This document shows positions 46,450-54,523 of a stretch of 54,660 nucleotides of DNA, one piece after another. The first letter of the stretch is position 1. Each line of letters begins with the position of its first letter. Made by a program: the position numbers and the translations under genes. The notes below the pieces were generated by a model. It made no database searches, was not told where the DNA came from, and saw only the letters and a program-made list of their open reading frames with translations. This DNA comes from Anaerolineae bacterium (GTDB taxonomy: Bacteria > Chloroflexota > Anaerolineae > Promineifilales > Promineifilaceae), in contig JANQGC010000101.1 of NCBI GenBank assembly GCA_028277515.1, positions 1-54,660 of the forward strand, read 5' to 3'.

Positions 46450-47286
46450 ACGGAGTGGCCAACTAAATCCTAAGCGACGCATCAATCGACGGTAAAAATA
46501 ACCGGGAGGATCAACCCTGACAAAGAGACACGGCCGTTCATGTTTTTGAACCGTGATCCAATCGCCGGTTTGCAATTCTGCCCCTTGCTGCCCATCTGCG
46601 GTTAAATTAGCCTCATGATCCATTTCAACCCGCACTTCAATCTCCGCTTCTTCATGCAACACCAATGGACGATTGAGGCTTAAATGGGAAGCAACGGGGA
46701 CAACGACAAAATTTTGTAATTGCGGTGGCAGCAGAGGCCCACCAGCCGCCATAGCATACGCCGTAGAGCCTGTCGGGGTAGCCACAATGAGTGCATCTGA
46801 AACATAAGTTGTGACCAAATCACCATCAACAATTAAATGAAGGCGGATCACTCTGGCATGCTGTCCACGACCGATGACGATTTCATTGAGAGCGGGATAA
46901 GTGCCAATAATTGTATCATTCCGCTGCAAATCAGCGTGCATCCGCAGTCTGCGTTCAAGCCAATAATCTCCCTCTAAAACCTTGGACAACTTTTCATGCC
47001 ATTCTCCCGGCTGCGCTTCACTCAAAAATCCGACCCGGCCCAGGTTTATGCCGAAAATTGGCGCGTCATATGGCGTCATTAACCTTGCGGCTCTTAAGGT
47101 TGAACCATCGCCACCAAGGACAATCAATAAATCAAAATCAGAGAGCTGACCATTAATCTCTTTGTCATCCCAGGCCGAACCAACCCATGAATGAATTCCC
47201 TGGTCTTTTAACCAACTTGCAATTTTCTCGGCAAGCAGTTCTGATTCGGGAATACGACTTTGATGAAGGATGCCAATAAATTTCAT
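46447..47286 (-). CDS. nadK: NAD kinase
   Basis: A 279-residue ATP-NAD kinase making NADP+. The ATP-site LGGDGSTL (58-65), INLGRVGFLSE, the NE/D pair region YPALNEIVIG, and VATPTGSTAYAMAAGGPLL are all present. ATG 47286 is chosen because it overlaps the hisS stop (ATGA), implying translational coupling, and gives the usual N-terminus (MKFIGILHQ). Length is normal for bacterial NadK. Confidence 0.95.
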   Translation of the reverse strand: MKFIGILHQSRIPESELLAEKIASWLKDQGIHSWVGSAWDDKEINGQLSDFDLLIVLGGDGSTLRAARLMTPYDAPIFGINLGRVGFLSEAQPGEWHEKLSKVLEGDYWLERRLRMHADLQRNDTIIGTYPALNEIVIGRGQHARVIRLHLIVDGDLVTTYVSDALIVATPTGSTAYAMAAGGPLLPPQLQNFVVVPVASHLSLNRPLVLHEEAEIEVRVEMDHEANLTADGQQGAELQTGDWITVQKHERPCLFVRVDPPGYFYRRLMRRLGFSWPLR

Positions 47287-48560
47287 GACGTCAGAGCAGT
47301 CTGCAACCAATCGACAATTTGGCCACTGGCCAGGGAAAATTGTTCCCCTTCCTCCATCGGCCGAACGGTAACTTGACCCGCTTCCAGCTCTGATTCTCCA
47401 ACTATCAACATAAACCGTACATTTTTGCGGTTGCCTTCGCGCATTTGACTTCTCATACTGCGCCGGTCTCGGCCGAAAGCGATAATCGCTCCAATCCCAG
47501 ATTCTCTCAATTCATACAATAGTCGATTCGCCTCAACTTTGGTTTCATCCCCAAAATGAGCAACGAGAACAGCAGGATTTTCCAGTGGTGGGGGGTCGAT
47601 CTCTTGTTCCTTCAATCCCAATATGATGCGCTCAATCCCTGAGCCAAATCCCACCCCGGGTGTACCGGGTCCGCCAATGGCTTCGGAAAGTCCATCATAT
47701 CTTCCGCCACCGCATAAAGATGCCTGTGCGCCTATGCCTTCAGCCCATACTTCAAAGACAGTCTTGGTATAGTAATCTATTCCGCGAACTAACCGGAAAT
47801 TTATACTGTACGACACTTTAACAGTGTTTAGCAAACGTCTTAATTCTGCAAAATGGTTCGCGCAATCATCACAAAGATAATCGATGATGTGCGGCGCTTC
47901 AGCCAGGAGTTCATCCATTCCAGGTTCTTTACTATCCAGCACCCGCAGTGGATTCTTGTTCAATCTCACCTTATCAACTTCGGCCAGTCGCCCTTCATGT
48001 TTATTCAAATGCTTTTTTAATTCCTTGATATAGGCCGGTTTACATTCTCCGCATCCCGTACTGTTGAGTTGAAATGACAGGTCCTTATATCCCAACCGGC
48101 GATATAAATTCATGGCCATCATCATCACTTCAAGATCGGCCGCCGGATCAGTTTCACCCAAAATCTCAACATTTATCTGGCTGTGCTGGCGATAACGTCC
48201 AGCCTGGGGTCGCTCTCTGCGGAAAATCGGCCCCATCATTATCAGCTTCACCGGCTGCGGCCAACTTGACATCCCATTTTCAATATAGGCACGCACAACC
48301 CCGGCCGTGTACTCCGGACGCAAAGTGATGCTCGTCCCATCCGCCTCTTCAATGGTATACATTTCTTTCTGTACAAAAACATCGGATGCAGTTCCCATGC
48401 CCCGCGCAAAAAGCTCTGTATATTCTATGATGGGAACATCAATTTTTGAAAAGCCGTATTGTAAACCTAATTTTGATGCCGTTTCGATGATCCAATCCCA
48501 ATAAACAGTGTCTTCCGGAAGCAGGTCCTGCATTCCGGTGACGCGTTGAATCTTGGCCAC
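47283..48560 (-). CDS. hisS: Histidyl-tRNA synthetase
   Basis: A 425-residue class II synthetase. Motif 2 is RRERPQAGRYRQHSQINVE, the His-specific RGIDYYTKTVFE follows, and motif 3 is GFGSGIERIIL, with an anticodon-binding C-terminal domain. I place the start at GTG 48560: a strong GGAGG lies five bases before it and yields MAKIQRVTGMQDLLPED, the family N-terminus. The ATG four codons upstream contains that same GGAGG, so it would lack a site. A possible promoter has TATAAT at 48597-48592 (minus strand). It is the first gene of hisS-nadK-TPR/B-box-recN. Confidence 0.96.
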   Translation of the reverse strand: MAKIQRVTGMQDLLPEDTVYWDWIIETASKLGLQYGFSKIDVPIIEYTELFARGMGTASDVFVQKEMYTIEEADGTSITLRPEYTAGVVRAYIENGMSSWPQPVKLIMMGPIFRRERPQAGRYRQHSQINVEILGETDPAADLEVMMMAMNLYRRLGYKDLSFQLNSTGCGECKPAYIKELKKHLNKHEGRLAEVDKVRLNKNPLRVLDSKEPGMDELLAEAPHIIDYLCDDCANHFAELRRLLNTVKVSYSINFRLVRGIDYYTKTVFEVWAEGIGAQASLCGGGRYDGLSEAIGGPGTPGVGFGSGIERIILGLKEQEIDPPPLENPAVLVAHFGDETKVEANRLLYELRESGIGAIIAFGRDRRSMRSQMREGNRKNVRFMLIVGESELEAGQVTVRPMEEGEQFSLASGQIVDWLQTALTS

Positions 48561-48699
48561 AAGTGCCTCCATAAATAATTATAAAGTTTATATTATAACG
48601 ATTGTTTAGGTGTTGGGCACAATCTAGAGGATAATGTTTAAAGGTTCACCAACACAGGCAAACACCCTGTTCTTGAATACCGTTCTGGTTGCTGAAAAT

Positions 48700-49245
48700 T
48701 TATGTCTGAAGTGTGATCTGTTGGTTACATGCATGTCCAAAACCGCATGCTGCACAGCGATTAGGTTCATTGTGGTTGCGGTTCAAGTCATGAGCATGGT
48801 GATCATGGCGCATATCATCCAATAATTCCAGAAGGGAGTCCTGAAGTTCGGGCGTGTAATCAATTGCAAACGCCCGGTCTTTATACTGGATGATGCCGTA
48901 GGACGGCCGAACATCAAACGACTCCTCAACCAGCAAGCAATAGGCCGCCAGTTGGTAAATGTGTCCCGGCCAGGGAGATTTTGGGGCAGGACGGGATTTC
49001 ACTTCAACAGGGATAATTTCCCCGGAATTTTGACGAACAATATAATCTGGTTTTCCGACCAGCCTCAAACTGGCGCTGTGTAATGGATTTACATTGGGAT
49101 ACCAGGTCTCATCATCCGTATATATGATTTCACCATCAGGCAAACCACTCTTTTTTCGTAATTTCCCGGAAGAAATCAACAATAATCCAGCCATAGCCAA
49201 AAAAATAAGCACCAGGCTAAACGTTAAACCACCCCAGGCCATCAT
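48700..49245 (-). CDS. Cas4-like nuclease, C-terminal half with N-terminal TM helix
   Basis: A 181-residue ORF. A TM helix (~5-27) is followed by a PD-(D/E)XK nuclease core of the Cas4/RecB type: D67 in VGKPDYIV, E81-V-K83 in PVEVKS, and the QxxxY motif (Q98, Y102) in HIYQLAAY. Three cysteines at 164, 167 and 173 have the CX2CX5C spacing of the Cas4/AddB Fe-S cluster. The fourth Fe-S cysteine expected at the N-terminus is absent here but present in the ORF immediately upstream, in the same reading frame and separated only by one TAG codon (49246-49248). ATG 49245 directly follows that stop. No cas1, cas2 or CRISPR array is nearby. Confidence 0.8.
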   Translation of the reverse strand: MMAWGGLTFSLVLIFLAMAGLLLISSGKLRKKSGLPDGEIIYTDDETWYPNVNPLHSASLRLVGKPDYIVRQNSGEIIPVEVKSRPAPKSPWPGHIYQLAAYCLLVEESFDVRPSYGIIQYKDRAFAIDYTPELQDSLLELLDDMRHDHHAHDLNRNHNEPNRCAACGFGHACNQQITLQT

Positions 49246-49491
49246 CTACATCCATCCAACCAGCAGTTGAAATACGAAAATCGTCACGGCAACAAAAACC
49301 AGGGCATAGGCCAGCCTGCGCAACCATATAAATTGGCGAACCTGGCCGCCATGGTTAAGATGATATTTTTTCCCGGCCTTCAACTGGCGCACATTGGAGG
49401 TCCGCAAGTTTTTCACCTGCTTTAACCACCAGGCCCTGCGGCAATAAACATATTCACCAATTTCGCTTGCGCGAATCCACGGATAGCTCAT
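49246..49491 (-). CDS. Cas4-like nuclease, N-terminal half with C-terminal TM helix
   Basis: An 81-residue ORF from ATG 49491. RASEIGEYVYCRRAWWL matches the Cas4 N-terminal segment that contributes the first Fe-S cysteine (C17) and is followed by the usual basic/Gly region (NVRQLKAGKKYHLNHGGQ). It ends in a TM helix (RLAYALVFVAVTIFVFQLL) and GWM, then TAG. The next codon is an ATG in the same frame that opens the C-terminal nuclease half. Together they would make one protein of about 260 residues with a two-helix hairpin inserted in Cas4-like sequence. An upstream TTG (49527) overlaps the -35 box and is unlikely as start. Confidence 0.75.
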   Translation of the reverse strand: MSYPWIRASEIGEYVYCRRAWWLKQVKNLRTSNVRQLKAGKKYHLNHGGQVRQFIWLRRLAYALVFVAVTIFVFQLLVGWM

Positions 49492-49498
49492 ATGTTCT

Positions 49499-49527
49499 AG
49501 TCTATGACCTAATAATTTATTTGTCAA
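49499..49527 (-). promoter_or_regulatory. Promoter of the split Cas4-like gene, possibly leaderless
   Basis: On the minus strand, consensus TTGACA (49527-49522) and TAGACT (49504-49499) are 17 bases apart. Transcription would start at or next to ATG 49491, so the mRNA may have no leader, and no ribosome site is visible. Confidence 0.65.
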
Positions 49528-49551
49528 GTTTGAATGAGATTAACGTGACTG

Positions 49552-51414
49552 TCACTTGTTTGGGATTGGAATTTGAAGAAACGGCCGATCTTGAGAATCG
49601 AGAAGCGTCTTCCCTTCAATCGCTTCATACATGCCAACCCTAATAGATAAATCTTCAGCTCTAACCGATTTACCAATCGTCAGGTAATGAATATCCCGCA
49701 CCTCTTCACCTATCTCAAGGACGGAAGTTGGTCTATGAGTGTCGGCCGGCCAACTATCACTTTGCCCCGCTACTTGACCATCAGTGTCAACCGCATGGAC
49801 AAAAACAGTATAATTTTGACCCATTTCCGACACCACATCCCAATAGAGCATGACCCTTAAGATCGTTCCGGTGGAAAGCTCATCTGGAAGGTCCCCAAAT
49901 TTTTGCCCGGGTAACGCGGCAGCTAAACTGAATCCTTGAAGATGAAAAGCCTCATCCCAGGTCTCATTCACGTCAAGTTGGGCTTCATCTGCATCCACAT
50001 ACTCAAACATGTGAAAGCTATCGACTTGATTGATCAATGCATACTCAGTTCCGGCCAACACATCAAAAAAAGCAGACCGATATGCATCCGTACTGAGAGG
50101 ATAAGTTCTCATCTGCTGATCCAGGATGATGTATTGTGGGGGTTGTTCATACCGGTTCCAGGGAAAAAGATGAATTTCCTGGCGATGGGAGAGATGAGGC
50201 ACGATGGGGTCTTGGGCCATCACGGAAGCTTCGGGTGGGATCTCCTTTAACATTTCGGCCACCTTTTGATCGTGTGAGTTTACCTGGTAGCGGTTAATCT
50301 CGAATTTGTTTCCTGGCCACAATTGGCTCATACTCAACCAGGCTACAGAACTTGTCACCAGCAAGGTTGCCAGAGCTATTTTTTGCCACTGCCCTTTCAG
50401 TCGGGATGCCCCAACTGCTACAGCCCAGAATATCATGATGATTAGGACTGAAGGATACCATCCCTGCAATGTGCCCATTGCATCTGAAGTACTGGTAAGT
50501 AAAAATGCCAGGTGAGGCAGTAGAAAAAACGACAATCCTGGGGCCAATAAAAACAGAAATGCTGATGGCCAAAACAGATTTAAAACCGCTTGCAGCCGGT
50601 TCATCTGGCCGGCAAACTCAAAGAATATTCCCGGGTTGCGAACCGCTGTTTGAACAATCTCAGGTAAAGAGTCGCCTAGATAATCATAATAACTGACCGC
50701 ATGCTGGTAGCCTTCTGACTGATCGTGGGTCATGATTGACGGCAATAATGTAAACGGAATGAAAACCAACCATAATACACCCACAATAATGGTGGGTACA
50801 CCAATTTTCCAATTACGCTGAACAAAGACAATATAAAGCCCAAAAGCGATGGTGGTCAGACTCATATCCTCTTTACTCAATAACGCAAGAGCCAAGCCTA
50901 CAACCATCCAACCATATTGTCTGCGCAGCAAATGATATACAGCAAATGATGTGCCAAAGACAGCCAGGGTCAGCCGCCGAAATTCAATTAAATTGATTTG
51001 ATGCAGCGCCGGCTGCATTAAATAGGCACCAAATACGGCAAGCCCTAACCAGGGGCTATCTTTACGAAAAAACCAATAGATAAAAAATCCCGCCCCACCC
51101 AGCAATATACTCTGCATGATGAACAATGCTCGGATGTCTGGCCAGATCCAGTAAATGGGCGCAAAGATAGCCAACGCCGGCGAGAAATGACTTTGGATTA
51201 CAAGATCCTCGCCAATGCTGATTTGATAGGGACGACCGTGTGCCGTATTCCAAATGCTTTGGTCAAATTTTGCCAAATCTAAGGCATTGGTATTGAAACT
51301 TTGATGCTGGCGAATGGTCAGGGTGGAAAAGGTGATGACATACAGCAAGAGCAAAACATAAGCCACCCAATCATGGCGCTTTTGTGCTCTTAAGACGGCC
51401 GAGATTCTATTCAT
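49552..51414 (-). CDS. DUF2079 membrane protein with C-terminal beta-module
   Basis: A 620-residue polytopic membrane protein of the DUF2079 family: LAKFDQSIWNTAHGRPYQIS, QSHFSPALAIFAPIYW, EFRRLTLAVFGTSFAVYHLLRR and ALLSKEDMSLTTIAFGLYI are characteristic. The family is thought to be GT-C-like, but activity is unproven. About eleven helices span ~18-385. The extracytoplasmic C-terminus ends with the same beta-module as the ArnT-like proteins: NYTVFVHAVDTDGQVAGQSD, then TSVLEIGEEV and RVGMYEA. This shared module links it to the other three surface glycosyltransferases in the window. It is not obviously coupled to secF (67-base gap). Confidence 0.87.
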   Translation of the reverse strand: MNRISAVLRAQKRHDWVAYVLLLLYVITFSTLTIRQHQSFNTNALDLAKFDQSIWNTAHGRPYQISIGEDLVIQSHFSPALAIFAPIYWIWPDIRALFIMQSILLGGAGFFIYWFFRKDSPWLGLAVFGAYLMQPALHQINLIEFRRLTLAVFGTSFAVYHLLRRQYGWMVVGLALALLSKEDMSLTTIAFGLYIVFVQRNWKIGVPTIIVGVLWLVFIPFTLLPSIMTHDQSEGYQHAVSYYDYLGDSLPEIVQTAVRNPGIFFEFAGQMNRLQAVLNLFWPSAFLFLLAPGLSFFLLPHLAFLLTSTSDAMGTLQGWYPSVLIIMIFWAVAVGASRLKGQWQKIALATLLVTSSVAWLSMSQLWPGNKFEINRYQVNSHDQKVAEMLKEIPPEASVMAQDPIVPHLSHRQEIHLFPWNRYEQPPQYIILDQQMRTYPLSTDAYRSAFFDVLAGTEYALINQVDSFHMFEYVDADEAQLDVNETWDEAFHLQGFSLAAALPGQKFGDLPDELSTGTILRVMLYWDVVSEMGQNYTVFVHAVDTDGQVAGQSDSWPADTHRPTSVLEIGEEVRDIHYLTIGKSVRAEDLSIRVGMYEAIEGKTLLDSQDRPFLQIPIPNK

Positions 51415-51480
51415 TATCCCATTCTAGAAGCCGCCAAACTATTCAACTAACCCGTTTCGCAAATGACGAAAATGAGCGCC

Positions 51481-52419
51481 TTAACTATTCACCAGCGGAA
51501 TCTCGCCATTTTCCCATGAAACCAGTAGGGGTGTCGCAATGAAAATGGAGCTGTAGGTCCCGCTAAATAAACCAATGAAAAGTACAGCGATAAATGGTTT
51601 GATCGATACACCGCCAAACAAGAGAATGGCCACCATAATAAACATTGCGCTGAGTTGGGTGACCAATGACCGGTGAACAGTCTCTAGTATGGAACGATCG
51701 ACCAGTTTTTCATACCGTTCCAACGGCCGCCTGGCGATGTTTTCACGGATACGGTCAAAGACCACAATCGTGTCCTGCAAGGAGAAGCCAACGACGGTTA
51801 AAACGGCCGTCAAAAACAAAGCATCTACCTCCCAGCCCAGGAATACACCTGTGATCGCGGCAAAACCGGAAATAATAAATAAATCATGGACCATTGCCGC
51901 CACAGCACTGGCACCATAGCGGAAGGAGTTGGGCACCTGGCGGAATACAAGCATGATATAAACCAGGATAACCAAAGCCGCCACAATGACGGCAATGAAC
52001 GCCGCCCTGGTAACCTCAGCCCCAACCGTTGGGCTGACACTTTGAATTTGAGTTGTCCCTTCAACCAGCGGCTCTAACTGATTTTCAAGAGCATCGACGA
52101 TATCTTGTGCTCTTTCCGGTGAGACGAACTCTGAGCGAATTTGCCAGGCATTTTCTAAATCCTCGCCTCGTAAAGCGATAATGGATGGATTGGCGATGTC
52201 CTGATCGTTAAAGACCTCACGAATTCCCTGCTCCTCCACCGGTTCACTAAACTGTAGTTCAAAGCGGGTTCCACTGCGAAAATCCACGCCAACACGGAAA
52301 ATGGATCCCGTGGTGACATAGGCATAAACCATAGCACCAATGCCTAACATAATTAAGATGCTGGAAAATATAAAATATTTGCGGCGATGATCAACAATCG
52401 AATATATGAAATCAAACAT
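51481..52419 (-). CDS. secF: Protein translocase subunit SecF
   Basis: A 312-residue RND-family translocase subunit. ATG 52419 is chosen because GGGAG lies seven bases upstream and MFDFIYSIVDHRRKYFIFSS gives the normal N-terminal helix; the frame upstream runs into secD. It has six helices, the GVDFRSGT motif after TM1, and TVVGFSLQDTIVVFDRIREN in the TM4-TM5 region. With SecD it uses the ion gradient to pull preproteins across the membrane. Eleven bases separate it from secD. Confidence 0.95.
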   Translation of the reverse strand: MFDFIYSIVDHRRKYFIFSSILIMLGIGAMVYAYVTTGSIFRVGVDFRSGTRFELQFSEPVEEQGIREVFNDQDIANPSIIALRGEDLENAWQIRSEFVSPERAQDIVDALENQLEPLVEGTTQIQSVSPTVGAEVTRAAFIAVIVAALVILVYIMLVFRQVPNSFRYGASAVAAMVHDLFIISGFAAITGVFLGWEVDALFLTAVLTVVGFSLQDTIVVFDRIRENIARRPLERYEKLVDRSILETVHRSLVTQLSAMFIMVAILLFGGVSIKPFIAVLFIGLFSGTYSSIFIATPLLVSWENGEIPLVNS

Positions 52420-52430
52420 GCTGGCTCTCC

Positions 52431-53768
52431 CTATACCCCAATCGTTAACTTCTTGTTGCTCGTCCAGCTTAATGAACTGCCTAAGACAATTCTGACCAAT
52501 GTGCGGGTGACAAATACCGCGGTGAACATACTGATTAAAACGCCAATAGCCAACGTATAGGCAAACCCTTGTACGGTACTGGCCCCAAAGTTGCGGCCGA
52601 ATATCCATAATATGAAGCAGATGACCAACGTTGCCAGGTTGGAATCACGAATAGATGTCCAGGCCCGGTCAAAACCAGTGGCGATCGCTTCGCGCATGGA
52701 AGCTCCCTTACGAAGTTCCTCCTTCATGCGCTCAAATACCAGCACATTGGCATCAACCGCCATTCCCGTCGATAACAAAAAGCCGGTGATCGCCGGAAGG
52801 GTCAATGTTATCGGAATAAACATGAAGACGGCGATATTCAGAACCGCATAAACCAGTAGAGCAATATCAGCCAGACCGCCGGCAAGGCGATAGTAAAGGA
52901 ACATAAATAACAATACAACCAGCAATCCAATCGTGCCGGCACGGATACTCGCCTCCACTGACTGCTCACCAAGAGTCGCGCCGACCTGGCGGGTGCTCTC
53001 AATGCGCAGCGGGACCGGCAAACTACCAAACCGCAGCTGCAAAGCCAACTTTTGGGCCTCTTCCAATGTGAAATTGCCGGTAATGGTTCCCGCCTCACTG
53101 ATCACGGCGTTAATTTGCGGACTGGAAATCACTTCCTTGTCCAATACGATAGTTAGAAATTGACCCTGATTTTCACGCGTGAATGTCTCGAATGCGGGAG
53201 CCTCCTCGGGTTGCAAGGTAAAACTGACAAAAAAATCGCCAAATTGTCCACTTTCCGCATTAGCCTGCCGTAACGCCGCACCGGTTATAACTGTATCAAA
53301 GGTCGGTGCTGGATTTTCCACCTCATCCGTCACCGGTTGGCCTGGAGCAAACTCGCATCGGGAAGGTCCTTCATCATGAGTTGTGCGAACGCACATTCCC
53401 TCCGGCAAAGGTGTATTTCCCGTATCAATAAACTCCAGCAGAGCTGTTTCTTGAATCAATGCAATAGCATCTTCGGTGTTACTGATTCCAGGTAGTTCAA
53501 CGAGAATTCGGCGGTCACCTTCTGTTTGCACCAGCGGTTCGGTGACGCCTAATGCATTAACCCGGCGATCAATAATTTGCCGTGCCGTATCCATTTGATC
53601 GGCCGTAATCTCTTCATCGTCGGGAACATCCGCCGCCATCAATACTTGCAAGCCGCCTTGTAAATCTAAACCGCGCATAATCGGATAATTGGGATTTTGA
53701 ATGATCCAAATACCGGCAATTACAATGATTACAATGACAACCAGCCACATCAAATCACGTCTGGTCAT
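52431..53768 (-). CDS. secD: Protein translocase subunit SecD
   Basis: A 445-residue partner of SecF. ATG 53768 is preferred: AAGGA lies about eight bases upstream and MTRRDLMWLVVIVIIVIAG starts TM1; a TTG seven codons upstream is a poor alternative. Motifs: MRGLDLQGGLQVLM after TM1, DRRVNALGVTEP in the P1 domain, RFGSLPVPL before TM2, and GFLLSTGMAVDANVLVFERMKEEL in TM4-TM5. A 12-bp perfect inverted repeat occupies its leader. The P1 head is shorter than in E. coli, as is common in Gram-positive-type SecD. Confidence 0.95.
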   Translation of the reverse strand: MTRRDLMWLVVIVIIVIAGIWIIQNPNYPIMRGLDLQGGLQVLMAADVPDDEEITADQMDTARQIIDRRVNALGVTEPLVQTEGDRRILVELPGISNTEDAIALIQETALLEFIDTGNTPLPEGMCVRTTHDEGPSRCEFAPGQPVTDEVENPAPTFDTVITGAALRQANAESGQFGDFFVSFTLQPEEAPAFETFTRENQGQFLTIVLDKEVISSPQINAVISEAGTITGNFTLEEAQKLALQLRFGSLPVPLRIESTRQVGATLGEQSVEASIRAGTIGLLVVLLFMFLYYRLAGGLADIALLVYAVLNIAVFMFIPITLTLPAITGFLLSTGMAVDANVLVFERMKEELRKGASMREAIATGFDRAWTSIRDSNLATLVICFILWIFGRNFGASTVQGFAYTLAIGVLISMFTAVFVTRTLVRIVLGSSLSWTSNKKLTIGV

Positions 53769-53787
53769 AAAACTATCCTTAAACGAC

Positions 53788-53832
53788 AAACGTAAAACGC
53801 TTGATCCAGTTAGTCAACATCGTTTTACGTTT
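53788..53832 (-). promoter_or_regulatory. Long leader stem-loop upstream of secD
   Basis: AAACGTAAAACG at 53788-53799 is the exact complement of CGTTTTACGTTT at 53821-53832 with a 21-base loop. A TATAAT box (53865-53860, minus strand) lies upstream, so the hairpin would be in the secDF mRNA leader, ending about 20 bases before the start codon. Confidence 0.6.
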
Positions 53833-53944
53833 TTCGCTCTTTATTAAATCCGACTGAGAATTATAACAAGATCACCAATCTAGGGCACGCAAGCGGAAAT
53901 CCAAGAAGGGGGCAAGTTGTCAATAAAATTACCCGCAGAATAGA

Positions 53945-54511
53945 TTAGGATCGAATTTTGGCAAAAATCATAGTGTCGCGCAGATTCCCGGTTTGGTGAT
54001 GGCGATCATCATTTCTGAGGGTTCCCTCATGAGAAAAACCCAATCTACGAGGAATGGCCATGCTGCGCACATTTGTTGAATCACAGCGAATCTCAACACG
54101 TTTGGCATTTAAATACTCGAAAGCAAAATTTGTGATGCCGGTCACGGCTTCACTGACATACCCCTGGCGAGTGTAACTTGTCCGTACCCAGTAACCAATC
54201 TCGAAGCTGGGCACATCCCAATTGATACGGTGCAGTCCACTGCCTCCGATGATCGTTTTCGTGCCCTTCAGGATAAGCATCATCCACAAATCCTCACGAG
54301 CCAAAAATTGTAACTGCCCTTCTCGAACACGTGCCTCGTATTGCTCTTCATTAAGCGGGTTCATCGCCCAAGGCAGCCAGGGCTGAAGTTCCTCCAAAGA
54401 TTCATGTACTGCTGCGTGTAGTTCCAGCCCATCACCCGGCAATGGCCCGCGAATAATCAGCCGTTCCGTTTCAAAACTGTAAGGAAAATCCAGCAAAATT
54501 GGTTTTTTCAT
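53945..54511 (-). CDS. GNAT acetyltransferase, RimJ/RimL type
   Basis: A 188-residue N-acetyltransferase. FETERLIIRGPLPGDG starts the fold; GGSGLHRINWDVPSFEIGYWV is the beta4-beta5 region, and YTRQGYVSEAVTGITNFAFE carries the acetyl-CoA pyrophosphate loop (R/QxxGxxxEA). The C-terminal VRSMAIPRRLGFSHEGTLRN is typical of the RimJ/RimL/SpeG group. These enzymes acetylate N-termini of ribosomal proteins or small amines; the substrate is not determined. It is 12 bases downstream of the partial gene at the right edge. Confidence 0.88.
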   Translation of the reverse strand: MKKPILLDFPYSFETERLIIRGPLPGDGLELHAAVHESLEELQPWLPWAMNPLNEEQYEARVREGQLQFLAREDLWMMLILKGTKTIIGGSGLHRINWDVPSFEIGYWVRTSYTRQGYVSEAVTGITNFAFEYLNAKRVEIRCDSTNVRSMAIPRRLGFSHEGTLRNDDRHHQTGNLRDTMIFAKIRS

Positions 54512-54523
54512 TATCTTCCCTTA

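Larger units (their letters stand above)
62..53605. repeat. Dispersed iterated palindrome CGGCCG
   Basis: By hand count the hexamer occurs about 80 times, in coding and intergenic DNA on both gene strands, about every 680 bases, often flanked by A or T on either side (for example 1611, 2302, 13012, 30006, 51802). At ~46-47 % GC about nine copies would be expected. The largest gap is 15.6-19.3 kb, across the first S1 gene and the start of clpC. Confidence 0.7.

Noticed and set aside
48700..49491. A CRISPR-Cas locus around the Cas4-like gene
   Set aside because: No spaced direct repeats, cas1, cas2 or effector genes anywhere in the window; neighbours are hisS and a DUF2079 gene.
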